Shown here one piece after another: positions 17,475-26,653 of a stretch of 64,000 bases of DNA. The DNA comes from Microvirga sesbaniae (GTDB lineage Bacteria > Pseudomonadota > Alphaproteobacteria > Rhizobiales > Beijerinckiaceae). The position numbers and the translations under genes were made by a program. The notes below the pieces were generated by a model. The model had not been told where the DNA came from. It searched no databases and saw only the letters and a list, made by a program, of their open reading frames with translations. The stretch covers positions 43,551-107,550 of the forward strand of contig NZ_JAMXFJ010000005.1 in NCBI RefSeq assembly GCF_025460805.1, written 5' to 3'. Position 1 is the first letter of the stretch; each line of letters opens with the position of its first letter.

Positions 17475-17590
17475 CAAGGCATCGAACCCAAAAGTGGACC
17501 CGCTTTTGGGATCCGTCCGATGCTTCATCTTTAAACGGGCGCATCGCTGGGCGCGGAAAGCCGGGGCCACTTTTCCGCACGATGCGCTAG
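17475..17590. repeat. Dispersed palindromic repeat, family 1, element B
   Basis: Inner arms CCCAAAAG (17487-17494) / CTTTTGGG (17503-17510), then GTCCGATGCT, then a second hairpin GCGCATCG (17539-17546) / CGATGCGC (17580-17587) ending in CTAG. It closely parallels element E at 46869. It lies in the probable leader RNA of the PRC-barrel gene. Confidence 0.7.
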
Positions 17591-17593
17591 GGC

Positions 17594-17619
17594 AACGCTC
17601 GGGTTGAAATGCAGGTTCC
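17594..17619 (-). promoter_or_regulatory. EcfG-type promoter for the PRC-barrel gene
   Basis: On the minus strand GGAAC (17619-17615), 17 bases, CGTT (17597-17594). Perfect elements with permitted spacing, divergent from the next promoter 66 bases away. Confidence 0.72.
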
Positions 17620-17684
17620 GGTTCGGGCCGGGACCCCAAGGATTTCAAGGCGTTTGAACGATCCTCGCACCAAGCGCTGCCGTA

Positions 17685-17709
17685 GGAACCCGCTTCCCGA
17701 CCTCACGTT
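17685..17709 (+). promoter_or_regulatory. EcfG-type promoter for the SDR gene
   Basis: GGAAC (17685-17689), 16 bases, CGTT (17706-17709). The SDR start codon is 42 bases downstream. Confidence 0.8.
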
Positions 17710-17750
17710 GACACACGTTTACGAAACTTGAGGATAGGAAGGAGAGTGCC

Positions 17751-18911
17751 ATGGCGGTTCGCCAGAAGCCGGTCGGGGACCAGGTCGTTGTCATCACCGG
17801 CGCGTCGAGCGGCATCGGTCTCGCGACGGCCCACCTGTTCGCCGAGCGCGGCGCGAAGGGCCTCGTCCTGGTCGCCCGCAACGAGGACGCGCTGCGCAAG
17901 ATTGCCGATGAGCTCAGCCATGGGCCGACACGGGCCATTGCCGTGGCGGCGGACGTCAGCAAGCGCGAGGATCTGGACCGGGTGGCGCGCACGGCGACCG
18001 AAACCTTCGGCCGGTTCGACACCTGGGTGAACGACGCGGCCGTGGCCCTCTACGGCAACGTCACCGACATCCCCATGGAAGACCAGCGCCAGCTCTTCGA
18101 CGTGAATTACTGGGGCGTGGTCAACGGCTCGATGATCGCCGCCGACCATCTGCGCCATCAGGGCGGCACCATCATCAACGTGGGCAGCGTCCTGTCCGAG
18201 CGGGCCATGATCCTCCAGACCCAGTACTCGGCCTCCAAGCATGCGGTGAAGGCTTTCACGGATGGCCTGAGGATGGAATTGGCGAACCAGGGGGCGCCGG
18301 TCGCGGTCACCCTGATCAAGCCCTCCTCGATCGATACGCCCTATGTGGAACATGCGCGCAACTATCTCGACCGGGACAACGCTATCCCGCCGCCGGCCTA
18401 CGATCCGCATCTCGTCGCCAAGGCGATCGTGTATGCGGCCGAGCACCACCGGCGCGAGATCACCATCGGGTTCGGCGGCTGGATCATCGGCGCCATGGGC
18501 AAGGTCGCGCCTCACCTCGTCGACAAGGCGATGGAATGGACGGGCTACGGGTCGCAGACGACCGATCACCCCGAACGGCCGGCCATGCGCGACAATCTCT
18601 ATCAGGCCCGTGAGGACGGCGACATGTACTCGTCGCTTCCCGGCGAGCCGCGCAAGACGAGCCTGCTCCTGGAAGCGCAGATCCACCCGTTCGTGACGGC
18701 AGCCGTGCTGGCCGGGGTCGCGGCCGGCATCGCGGCCCTGTTCCTGCCTTCCCTGGCGGCGAGCCGGCGTCCGAAACGCGCCAAGCCGCCGGCACCACGC
18801 TACCAGCCGACCATGCGCCGCACCGGCAACGGTCATGACAAGCACACCTACGGACCAGGGCACATGACCCAGCGCGGTCCCTACGAGGGCCGCCCGCAGC
18901 CGCGGCACTGA
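17751..18911 (+). CDS. SDR oxidoreductase with C-terminal membrane helix
   Basis: 386 aa, longer than a classical SDR. The Rossmann motif GASSGIG is at about residues 18-24, DAAV replaces the common NNAG at about 95, and the catalytic YSASK is at about 160-164, preceded by INVGSVLSERA. After the SDR domain (to about 260) there is an extension with one hydrophobic segment (about 320-342, VTAAVLAGVAAGIAALFLPSL) and a Pro/Arg/His-rich tail, so the enzyme is probably anchored to the membrane. The ATG follows AGGAAGGAGAGTGCC. The perfect EcfG promoter directly upstream marks it as a likely general stress gene. Substrate unknown. Confidence 0.88.
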   Translation: MAVRQKPVGDQVVVITGASSGIGLATAHLFAERGAKGLVLVARNEDALRKIADELSHGPTRAIAVAADVSKREDLDRVARTATETFGRFDTWVNDAAVALYGNVTDIPMEDQRQLFDVNYWGVVNGSMIAADHLRHQGGTIINVGSVLSERAMILQTQYSASKHAVKAFTDGLRMELANQGAPVAVTLIKPSSIDTPYVEHARNYLDRDNAIPPPAYDPHLVAKAIVYAAEHHRREITIGFGGWIIGAMGKVAPHLVDKAMEWTGYGSQTTDHPERPAMRDNLYQAREDGDMYSSLPGEPRKTSLLLEAQIHPFVTAAVLAGVAAGIAALFLPSLAASRRPKRAKPPAPRYQPTMRRTGNGHDKHTYGPGHMTQRGPYEGRPQPRH

Positions 18912-19017
18912 CGATGCGTGCGGGCCGGATCGGGGATCCGGCCCATTCATTCGAGAGCGACAAGATGGCCGCTTTCCGCACATTCCGAACCCGATGGTTG
19001 CAGGCTAGCCTTGCCCC

Positions 19018-19929
19018 ATGATTCCGATTCGCTCTCTCGCCATCGCGCTCGCTCTTCTGGTCGGCGGCTCCGCCGCCGCGCAGGACAAGGGCACCCTCGA
19101 CCCGAAGCCGCTGCCGCCGCTCGCCGATCCCGGCGATCCGAAGCTCGCCGCGAAGGAGCTCTTCGGGCGGCGCGCCACGCCGGCCGATCTTCGCTCGCGA
19201 TCGATCGGCAGCTATGCGCGAGGCTGCGTGGCCGGTGCGGCGGCGATCCCGGTCGACGGCGACAACTGGCAGGTCATGCGCCTCTCCCGAAACCGCAACT
19301 GGGGCCATCCGCAGATGATCGGCTTCCTGCAGCGGTTCGCCGCCCGGCTTCCAAGCGTGAACGGATGGCCGGGCCTTCTCGTCGGCGACATCTCGCAGCC
19401 GCGCGGCGGCCCGATGATCACGGGTCATGCCTCACACCAGATCGGCCTCGATGCCGACATCTGGCTCACGCCCATGCCCAACCGCCGCCTCTCGCGGGCG
19501 GAGCGGGAGGAGATGTCGGCGACGAACGTGGTGCGCGACGATCTTCTCGACATCGATCCGGCCCGATGGACGCCGCAGCACACGGCCCTCATCCGCGCCG
19601 CCGCGCAGGAGAGAAGCGTCGCCCGGGTCTTCGTGAATCCGGCCATCAAGAGGGCGCTCTGCCGGGAGGCGGGGGCGGACCGCGCCTGGCTGAGCAAGGT
19701 GCGGCCGATCTGGGGCCACAACTACCATTTCCACATCCGCCTCGCCTGCCCGGCCGGCGAAGCAGGATGCTCCGATCAGGATCCGCCTCCCGGCGGCGAC
19801 GGCTGCGGGGCGGAGCTGACCGCCTGGTTCACGCCCCAGATGCTGCATCCCAAGCCCGGCAAGCCCCGTCCGCCCCTCACCATGGCGCAGCTGCCGAACG
19901 AGTGCCGTGCCGTTCTCGACGCGCCCTGA
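19018..19929 (+). CDS. mepA: Penicillin-insensitive murein endopeptidase MepA
   Basis: 303 aa. A periplasmic LAS-type zinc metallopeptidase that cuts peptide cross-links in peptidoglycan. The signal peptide covers about residues 1-21 (IRSLAIALALLVGGSAAA). The zinc and catalytic motif GHASHQIGLDADIW is at about residues 139-152, and the second metal motif WGHNYHFHIRL is at about 237-247. Cysteines in RGCVAG, ALCREAG, LACPAGEAGC and GCGAEL suggest disulfides, as in E. coli MepA. Length is slightly above the E. coli protein. It converges with msrA, sharing a terminator hairpin. Confidence 0.93.
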   Translation: MIPIRSLAIALALLVGGSAAAQDKGTLDPKPLPPLADPGDPKLAAKELFGRRATPADLRSRSIGSYARGCVAGAAAIPVDGDNWQVMRLSRNRNWGHPQMIGFLQRFAARLPSVNGWPGLLVGDISQPRGGPMITGHASHQIGLDADIWLTPMPNRRLSRAEREEMSATNVVRDDLLDIDPARWTPQHTALIRAAAQERSVARVFVNPAIKRALCREAGADRAWLSKVRPIWGHNYHFHIRLACPAGEAGCSDQDPPPGGDGCGAELTAWFTPQMLHPKPGKPRPPLTMAQLPNECRAVLDAP

Positions 19930-19948
19930 TACGGCCCTGAAGCAGAAA

Positions 19949-19975
19949 GGCCCGCATCCTTTCGGGATGCGGGCC
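19949..19975. terminator. Terminator between convergent mepA and msrA
   Basis: 11-bp stem GGCCCGCATCC / GGATGCGGGCC with a 5-base loop. The T-tract is better on the minus strand (TTTCTGC), favouring msrA, but it can serve both. Confidence 0.75.
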
Positions 19976-20009
19976 ATTCCAGTCGGTTCTCGAGAAGGGG
20001 CAGCCGGGT

Positions 20010-20669
<660 letters not shown>

Positions 20670-20849
20670 GGGAGGTCCTCGCGTGACCTCGCTCATGTAA
20701 GCATTGCCGGCCGCCCGCGGGAGGGGTGGTTCCCTCACCTTCCCGTGAAAGGGGACCCCTCTTCCTGCGCCGGGAGGCCGGTTCCTGGGGCAAGGATCAC
20801 CGGGTTCGATCCCACGGATGGGACCTGCTCCTGGGGCGCGGCGCTCTCA

Positions 20850-20953
20850 AGCGCCGGACGTGTCATCGAACTCACGCCCGATGCTCTAAGCTTTTGTTTG
20901 GGCGCATCTTTTCAGACAAAACCGGTTCCCGCTTTTCACGTCCGATGCTCTAG
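20850..20953. repeat. Dispersed palindromic repeat, family 1, element C
   Basis: Contains GCCGGACGTGTCATCGAAC, CCCGATGCTCTAAG, AAAACCGGTTCCCGCTTTT and a terminal CACGTCCGATGCTCTAG. The final CTA (20950-20952) is the stop codon, read on the minus strand, of the small membrane protein gene that follows. The remaining gap back to msrA (20670-20849) shows no gene. Confidence 0.68.
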
Positions 20954-21270
20954 CGGCCTGCAAGATATCCGATCGGCTCCAGGGGCTTCTGCCCGAGCCA
21001 CATGAGCAGCGCGCCGACCAGGAAGCCCGTCACAGAGGCCGGCATCTGCAGGACGTAGGTGGCGATCGGATCCCACAGCCAGGGGTAACCGCGCTGGGCG
21101 ATGCTGCCCTCAAGCGAAGCCATCCCGCTCGGGAAAAGAGTTCCCCCGACCTTTCCGATCGAAGCGAATGATACAGCATTGTTGACGATCGATCGCGTTC
21201 CGTCGATCACCAACCCAATAAATCCCGCTGCGATCAGCAGGAGGCCAAGGCTACGCGCTAGGAACTTCAA
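20950..21270 (-). CDS. Conserved two-helix membrane protein
   Basis: 106 aa, function unknown. Two hydrophobic segments (about residues 6-25, LGLLLIAAGFIGLVIDGTRS, and about 78-96, ASVTGFLVGALLMWLGQKP) flank a loop with SIVNNAVSFASIGKVGG. I recall similar alphaproteobacterial proteins carrying a doubtful label as a PetM-like cytochrome b6f subunit; I do not support that function. A plausible sigma-70 promoter, TTGCCA-N18-GATAAT, lies upstream on the minus strand near 21300-21335. Its TAG stop is the edge of repeat element C. Confidence 0.7.
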   Translation of the reverse strand: MKFLARSLGLLLIAAGFIGLVIDGTRSIVNNAVSFASIGKVGGTLFPSGMASLEGSIAQRGYPWLWDPIATYVLQMPASVTGFLVGALLMWLGQKPLEPIGYLAGR

Positions 21271-21478
21271 GGGAAGATACCTCTATGAACAGAGGGGGAA
21301 TTATCTAGTGCGTTTTGTCGCAATGGCAAAGGCGATTCCGGCTGATTTGTGACAAGTTCGGACTTGCCTTTTGCCATGATTTGGCGATACACGGGCGCTC
21401 CGCAGAGAGAAGCGGAGAACCGGCCGGCCCGCATCGCGGATCGCTCGACGGTTCTTGGAGCCGTCCAAGGCTCATGCT

Positions 21479-21568
21479 GGAGGGGTGGCCGAGTGGTTGA
21501 AGGCGCACGCCTGGAAAGTGTGTATACGGGAAACCGTATCGCGGGTTCGAATCCCGCTCCCTCCGCCA
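21479..21568 (+). tRNA. tRNA-Ser (anticodon GGA)
   Basis: 90 bases including an encoded CCA. Acceptor GGAGGGG pairs with TCCCTCC; the anticodon loop reads CTGGAAA (anticodon GGA); a long class-II variable arm follows; the T arm is GCGGG TTCGAAT CCCGC. All parts of a bacterial tRNA-Ser are present. Confidence 0.97.
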
Positions 21569-21902
21569 CTCTCTCCGTATAAGTCGCTGAAGCGACACGG
21601 TGAACGCGAAGTCACCGCGAACCTACCCGATCGCAATTCTCACTTCTGCGGCCATCTCGGCGAACGAACCGCTGCGTCGGCTCCCGAGGGCCGTGGGCTC
21701 TCGCGCCGTTGACGGGGCCCGCCTTCCGTTCGGCCCCATTGCGCAACGTTTCAGAACTTCAGGCTCTGCGACCGGGAAACGCAACATTGTCATCGCCAGC
21801 ATGGTGCTGGCCGCGAGGGCACCTCAGCGGGCTATAGGCAAAGCGCGAGACCACGGATATGACAAACATCACCTAACGGAACCCTACCCACCGAATCCGG
21901 GT
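21569..21902. other. Gap between tRNA-Ser and acyltransferase gene
   Basis: The reading frame of the acyltransferase is open through most of this gap (from 21600), but the encoded residues look non-coding. No integrase remnant or repeated tRNA end was found. Confidence 0.5.
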
Positions 21903-24005
21903 ATGCTCTTGTCTTCACACGTTGCCCCGCGCGCTCAATACTATCCTTATATCGACGGCTTGCGGGCGTTGGCCGTGCTGTCGGTGCTCATCTACCACCT
22001 CCATGGACCCTGGCTTCCCGGAGGGTTCGTCGGGGTCGATGTGTTCTTCGTCATCTCCGGCTTCGTTGTCAGCGCGTCCATCGCCAGCTTCAAGGGACAG
22101 GGGATCTGGCAATTTCTCGCCTTCTTCTATGCCCGGCGCTTGAGACGCATCGCACCTGCGCTCATCGTTTGTCTGCTGGTCACCGCAATTCTGACAGCAC
22201 TGTTGATCCCATCCTCTTGGCTCAGCGCCGAAAATCAGAAGACAGGCCTGTACGCCTTCTTCGGACTCAGCAACTTCGTTCTCGCCGCGAGCGGCCGCGA
22301 TTACTTTGCACCGACAACCGACTTCAATCCCTACACCCACACCTGGTCGCTGGCCGTGGAAGAGCAATTCTATCTGCTCTTTCCGCTCCTGTTTCTGGCC
22401 TGGACAAGGGGTGGGCGCGGCCGGACTTGGTCCACCGCCCTCGTCGCCGGTGCCTTGATAGCGTCACTCGGCTGGGGCTGGTGGCAGAGCCGGACCAACC
22501 CCCTCGAGGCCTATTTCCTCACGCCGAGCCGCTTCTGGGAATTGGCCGCCGGGGTCCTGCTCTACCAAGGCCTGAGCCGGCTTCCGGAGCCGACAGCATG
22601 GTCCGGACCTGTTCGCTTCGTGCGAGGTGCAATCGGCGCATCCTCGCTGTTCGCGGTCCTCGCCGCCTTCGCCATGGCGGTTCCCGCTCGCTTCCCCGTT
22701 CCTGGCGTATTGCCGGCAGTCATCGGTACCCTTGGTGTCATCTGGAGCCTTCACCATCATCCTGAATTGAAAGGCCTGCACAGGCTGCTCGGCAGCCGCC
22801 CCCTGGTTTTCATCGGCAAGATTTCCTACTCGCTGTATCTCTGGCACTGGCCGGTGTTCGTCCTTTTCCGATGGACGTGCGGGCTGGACGATCTGCCGAC
22901 GCGCGCCGCGGCGGTTGTGCTCGCGTTCGCCCTCGCCCTGGCCTCCTGGCGCTTCGTGGAGAACCCCGTCCGCTATGGAACTCACCTCGCTCGCCTGCCA
23001 CACCGTGCGGTGATCGCCGGCAGCCTGTTGCTCGTCGCCCTTGCGGGCTGGGGGGCGGACGTCATCGCCGACAATCAGCATCGGCTCTCACTCAGCACCG
23101 TCAGCCGGAACCCGGACGTCTGGTACCCGAACGTCGCTCCCGCCGACGCGGAGGATCCCGGCTGCAATGCTGAACCCGAACGCCACACGGTCGCGGGCGG
23201 CCGGATGTTCGTTTACAATCCGAAGGGCTGCGTTCGATCGGGACCGGTCAGTCCATCCAGCATCTACGTTATCGGCGACTCCCACGCCATGGCTTATGAA
23301 GGGCTGCTGAAACAATACGCCGTTCACAGGGCGACACGGATCTACGCCTACACCAATGGCGGCTGCCCATTCATCAGCCTGCAGCCTTGGCGCGACCTCG
23401 ACGACGCGCGGTGCCGACACTACACGGACGCGGCGCTCGGCGACCTGCGCGCCCGCCTGAAGCCCGGAGACGTCCTGTTCCTGCCGTCCCTGCGGCTGCC
23501 GCGTTTCTCCGACCAGTGGATCTATTTCGGGGAGGAGCAGGCGGAGAGACAAATGTTTGGCTCACGTGCCGACGCAGGACGCCAGCGCAGCGTCGCATTT
23601 GCTGTCGCAACTCTGCGAGACATTGCCCAACGCGGTGTTCACATCGTCTTTGAAGGGCCTAAGCCGATATTCAAAGCGCCACCATTCCGCTGCGCTGACT
23701 GGTTCAACCGCGGCAATCCGATCTGCGCCCCCGGATTTTCCGTGCCGCGAAGCCTCCTCGACGCTTTCCGCCGACCGGTGCTCCAGTCGCTGACGAGTAT
23801 TGGCGAGCAGGTTCCCGGTGTCAGCGTCTGGGATCCGTATCCGATACTTTGTCCGGATGACGAGTGCCACGCTTGGCGCGATGGTCGGCCCCTGTTTCTC
23901 GACGGCGACCATATCAGCGGCATGGGCAATCAGCTTCTGATTCCGTCATTCACCGAGGTCATGGACACGCGCCTCGGCATGCCCAGGAGAGCCGCGGCAC
24001 GCTAA
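21903..24005 (+). CDS. OafA-type acyltransferase with C-terminal SGNH domain
   Basis: 700 aa. An inner-membrane acyltransferase-3 domain (about residues 15-370, about ten helices) with YIDGLRALAVLSVLIYHLH and FFVISGF, plus SLAVEEQFYLLFPL, is fused to a periplasmic SGNH hydrolase domain (about 430-695) with the Ser motif YVIGDSHAMAYEG and the Asp-His motif DGDHISGMGNQLL. Such proteins O-acetylate surface glycans such as O-antigen. The ATG at 21903 gives the usual short N-terminus before YIDGLRA; the open frame upstream looks non-coding. No other polysaccharide genes are nearby. Its TAA stop is the edge of repeat element D. Confidence 0.9.
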   Translation: MLLSSHVAPRAQYYPYIDGLRALAVLSVLIYHLHGPWLPGGFVGVDVFFVISGFVVSASIASFKGQGIWQFLAFFYARRLRRIAPALIVCLLVTAILTALLIPSSWLSAENQKTGLYAFFGLSNFVLAASGRDYFAPTTDFNPYTHTWSLAVEEQFYLLFPLLFLAWTRGGRGRTWSTALVAGALIASLGWGWWQSRTNPLEAYFLTPSRFWELAAGVLLYQGLSRLPEPTAWSGPVRFVRGAIGASSLFAVLAAFAMAVPARFPVPGVLPAVIGTLGVIWSLHHHPELKGLHRLLGSRPLVFIGKISYSLYLWHWPVFVLFRWTCGLDDLPTRAAAVVLAFALALASWRFVENPVRYGTHLARLPHRAVIAGSLLLVALAGWGADVIADNQHRLSLSTVSRNPDVWYPNVAPADAEDPGCNAEPERHTVAGGRMFVYNPKGCVRSGPVSPSSIYVIGDSHAMAYEGLLKQYAVHRATRIYAYTNGGCPFISLQPWRDLDDARCRHYTDAALGDLRARLKPGDVLFLPSLRLPRFSDQWIYFGEEQAERQMFGSRADAGRQRSVAFAVATLRDIAQRGVHIVFEGPKPIFKAPPFRCADWFNRGNPICAPGFSVPRSLLDAFRRPVLQSLTSIGEQVPGVSVWDPYPILCPDDECHAWRDGRPLFLDGDHISGMGNQLLIPSFTEVMDTRLGMPRRAAAR

Positions 24006-24060
24006 AGCATCGGACGTGTCCTCGAACTCACGACCGATGCTTTAGGCTTTTGTTGCGGAG
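24002..24060. repeat. Dispersed palindromic repeat, family 1, element D
   Basis: TAAAGCATCGG (24003-24013) and CCGATGCTTTA (24034-24044) form a perfect 11-bp inverted repeat, followed by GGCTTTTGTTGCGGAGCATG. The leading TAA is the stop codon of the acyltransferase gene. The rest of the gap to 24194 shows no gene. Confidence 0.72.
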
Positions 24061-24194
24061 CATGTTTCCCGGTCGGCGCACGTGGCGGCTGGTCTCTCGG
24101 ACTCGGCCGGCTCGCCGGCTCAGCTTCGATCAGTGACCATTCGCCCGTTCGCACTCGCCGACAGGTGGCGGCGGCCAAGCAGGAGCGCCCCGGG

Positions 24195-25460
24195 TCACGA
24201 CCGGAGCGCGATCGCCGTAGGTTGGCGATAGGCCATCATCGCCGGAACGACAGCAATGATCGCCGCGACGGCCAGAAGGCCAAGGGCGAGCCTGCCGTCC
24301 TCCCAGGTCAGCACCACGGGGCTGACGATCCCGCTGGCGTCGGACACCCATGAAGCGAAGATTTTCGCCCCACCCCACCCCAGGACGACGCCGATCGCGA
24401 CACCGCTCACCACCAGCGCCAGGATCTCGAACCATACCAGCCCGAAGAGGGCTGCCCGGGGGGCTCCCAGAGCCCGGAGTACGGCGAGTTGGCGGCGCCG
24501 CTGCGCCAGATGAACCACGGAGACCAGGATCACGGCGGCAGCCACGAGGCCCTGAGTCGCAAAGGCGATTGCCGCGAGGACCGTCCGGACGTCCCCGAGC
24601 GTCGAGAACAATCGGGTCAGAACCTCCGCGGGGAAGACGCCGAGGGTCTGGTCCCTTCGGTACTCGTTCCGAAGGCGATAGGCATCAGCGATGGTCCTCG
24701 CCTTCACGATGATGGCGGGCACGCCCTGCGGATTGGTCCAAGGCGGCCCGATCCTCTCCATCATCTCGGCAGGCCCGCGCTCTGCCTCAGAGGCCTCCCC
24801 GGTGCGGTCGTGAGCCGCATGGCCGTGCTCGTCGGCGTCGTGCCCGTCGCCCATGTGGTGGATGCGCCAGACACCCTCGATCGGTACCAGGATGGCGCGA
24901 TCCCAGGGCGTCCCCGTCTCGCCCATCCGTCCGACGACCTGATATTTCAGTTCGGTATGCGTATGCCCGCCCTCCCCGGCCGTTCCGTGCAGCGGCTTCA
25001 CCTCGTCGCCGAGAGCCAGATCCACCTTCGCGCCGATGACCGCCTCGGCGACGGTTTCGAAGACGCGTCCCTCCGACAATCCCACCCGGCCATCATCCGT
25101 GACGAACGCCGCGATGGTGCCGACCACGGGCAGGCCGTTGAACGAATCCCCGAAGCCGACGGGAGCAGCCATTGCCACGCGCGGATCGTCCGCAAGCTTC
25201 GCGAGCGCGGATCCGGGCAGCAGCGTCAAGGGTGACGGCTGCAGGAACACGGACGACAGGACAAGCTGCGTCTCGCTGCCGGCCGCCCCGACCACGAGAT
25301 CGAAGCGTTCCGCCGCCCGCGCGCTGCCGAGCCGCAGGGCGCGCTCCTGGAGGTTGACCGCGACGCCCAGCGCCGTCGCCCCGGCGATCAGCAGGATGAT
25401 CACCAGGGACCCGACCCAGTGCCGACGCAGGTCCACGAGAACGAATTTCAGCGGGATCAT
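24195..25460 (-). CDS. FtsX-like ABC transporter permease
   Basis: 421 aa. A MacB/FtsX-type permease: one N-terminal transmembrane helix (about residues 16-36), a large periplasmic domain (about 40-290), and three C-terminal helices ending in MAYRQPTAIALRS. The periplasmic domain holds a striking His/Asp-rich loop (HHMGDGHDADEHGHAAHD, about residues 203-220), which suggests metal binding. Its start overlaps the ATPase stop codon by four bases. Gene order DUF3299-ATPase-FtsX resembles zinc-responsive clusters such as PA4063-PA4066 of Pseudomonas (from memory), so a metal-related role is a reasonable inference. Confidence 0.85.
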   Translation of the reverse strand: MIPLKFVLVDLRRHWVGSLVIILLIAGATALGVAVNLQERALRLGSARAAERFDLVVGAAGSETQLVLSSVFLQPSPLTLLPGSALAKLADDPRVAMAAPVGFGDSFNGLPVVGTIAAFVTDDGRVGLSEGRVFETVAEAVIGAKVDLALGDEVKPLHGTAGEGGHTHTELKYQVVGRMGETGTPWDRAILVPIEGVWRIHHMGDGHDADEHGHAAHDRTGEASEAERGPAEMMERIGPPWTNPQGVPAIIVKARTIADAYRLRNEYRRDQTLGVFPAEVLTRLFSTLGDVRTVLAAIAFATQGLVAAAVILVSVVHLAQRRRQLAVLRALGAPRAALFGLVWFEILALVVSGVAIGVVLGWGGAKIFASWVSDASGIVSPVVLTWEDGRLALGLLAVAAIIAVVPAMMAYRQPTAIALRS

Positions 25461-26146
25461 GTCGGCGCCGTCCTGGAACCGACGATCCGTCCGCGCTGGA
25501 GGCTCACGACCCGATGCATCGCCCGGGCCAGGGTCTGATCATGGGTCACGACGATCAGCGTCGCGGCGGACGAGGTCGAGAGCCCGATCAGCAAATCCGT
25601 AATGCGCTTGGCACTCGTGTCATCGAGGCTCGCCGTGGGCTCGTCAGCGACGATGATGGCGGGCTGCGCCTGCAACGCCCGCGCAACGGCCACGCGCTGC
25701 ATCTCGCCACGGGACATGGTCTCGACCCTCTGGTCGTGCCGGTTCAAGCCGACCTGCTCGAGCAGGTGACGGGCGCGCTCGCGCGCATCGTTCCCGAGGC
25801 GCGGAACCCGCAATTGCCGCGGCAGGAGCACGTTGTCCAGAGCGCTGAGGCCCGGAAACAGATTGAAGTCCTGCATGATGATGCCCACCTGCTTCGCCCG
25901 CCACGTGTCGCGCTTGGCCTCGGACAGGCGCGCGATATCGATGCCGTCCCAGAGAACCGCCCCGGAGACGGGCCGCTCAAGTCCGGTCAGGATGTTGAGC
26001 AAGGTCGTCTTGCCCGCGCCCGATGGCCCCGTGACGGCCAAGTGCTCGCCGGTCGCGATAGCAAGGTCCGGCACATCGATCACGGGTTCGGGCAAGCCCC
26101 GGACGCGGACAGACACATCACGAAGAAGGGCACTCACTGCGGTCAC
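25457..26146 (-). CDS. ABC transporter ATP-binding protein (LolD/MacB type)
   Basis: 229 aa. Walker A GPSGAGKTTLLN at about residues 39-50, Q-loop IIMQDFNLFPGLSALDN, signature region MSRGEMQRVAVARAL at about 139-153 and Walker B AIIVADEPTASLDD. I choose the GTG at 26146 because it overlaps the stop of the DUF3299 gene in GTGA, implying coupled translation; the open frame to 26608 is out of character. It forms a three-gene unit with the DUF3299 and FtsX-like genes, each overlapping the next by four bases. Confidence 0.88.
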   Translation of the reverse strand: MTAVSALLRDVSVRVRGLPEPVIDVPDLAIATGEHLAVTGPSGAGKTTLLNILTGLERPVSGAVLWDGIDIARLSEAKRDTWRAKQVGIIMQDFNLFPGLSALDNVLLPRQLRVPRLGNDARERARHLLEQVGLNRHDQRVETMSRGEMQRVAVARALQAQPAIIVADEPTASLDDTSAKRITDLLIGLSTSSAATLIVVTHDQTLARAMHRVVSLQRGRIVGSRTAPT

Positions 26147-26580
26147 ACTGTCTGAAAGTGAGCATGGGTCAGCCGCAGCAGGCTGACGAACCCGGTCTCC
26201 GGGTCCGTCCACGAGCCATGCTCGAGGAGGCCATCGACCGTGATCGTCGCGTTCGACTGAACGAAGGTCTGCTTCTCGTCGAGATAGACGACCACGATGT
26301 CGCTCGGCCAGTCGGCATCGGACGAACAGAAGGGACACAGCGCCATCGGCATCTTCGTCAGGACGAAGAAGGCGGCTTCCGCCTTTAGAGGTGGCGCCAT
26401 GAACCCCTTCATGAGCACGCGCCTGCCGCTCAGTTGCTTGACCCGGTCGGAGACGGTCATGCCCAGGACGCCGACCGAACCGTAAAGTTGTTCGAATGTC
26501 AGTTCCGGCGACCCGGCCTTCGCTCCCGGCGACAGGAGAGCGGCCCCTATCCCGATCGTGAGAAAACGGCGTGTCATCAT
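26143..26580 (-). CDS. DUF3299-like exported protein
   Basis: 145 aa. The N-terminus MMTRRFLTIGIGAALLSPG (cut near AKA-G) is a signal sequence with an Arg pair. The mature part is compact: GRRVLMKGFMAPPLKAEAAFFVLTK, then CPFCSSDADWP, a likely metal or redox site at about residues 82-92. This fits DUF3299, whose members lie beside ATPase/FtsX ABC genes in metal-responsive clusters. The function is unproven. The upstream alkaline phosphatase gene ends 73 bases before, with a 12-bp hairpin in between. Confidence 0.75.
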   Translation of the reverse strand: MMTRRFLTIGIGAALLSPGAKAGSPELTFEQLYGSVGVLGMTVSDRVKQLSGRRVLMKGFMAPPLKAEAAFFVLTKMPMALCPFCSSDADWPSDIVVVYLDEKQTFVQSNATITVDGLLEHGSWTDPETGFVSLLRLTHAHFQTV

Positions 26581-26616
26581 GGCATGTCCAAATCAGCAGG
26601 ATCAACAACCGAGCGG

Positions 26617-26646
26617 GATCGGGGCGGCAGGATCGCCGCCCCGATC
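26617..26646. terminator. Hairpin between alkaline phosphatase and DUF3299 genes
   Basis: Perfect 12-bp inverted repeat GATCGGGGCGGC / GCCGCCCCGATC with a 6-base loop, 7 bases after the phosphatase stop. No T-tract on the minus strand, so it may only attenuate transcription or protect the 3' end. Confidence 0.5.
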
Positions 26647-26653
26647 CGGACTC

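Noticed and set aside
21479..24005. tRNA-Ser plus acyltransferase as a genomic island
   Set aside because: tRNA genes are common insertion sites, but there is no integrase, no duplicated tRNA 3' end and no other cargo.
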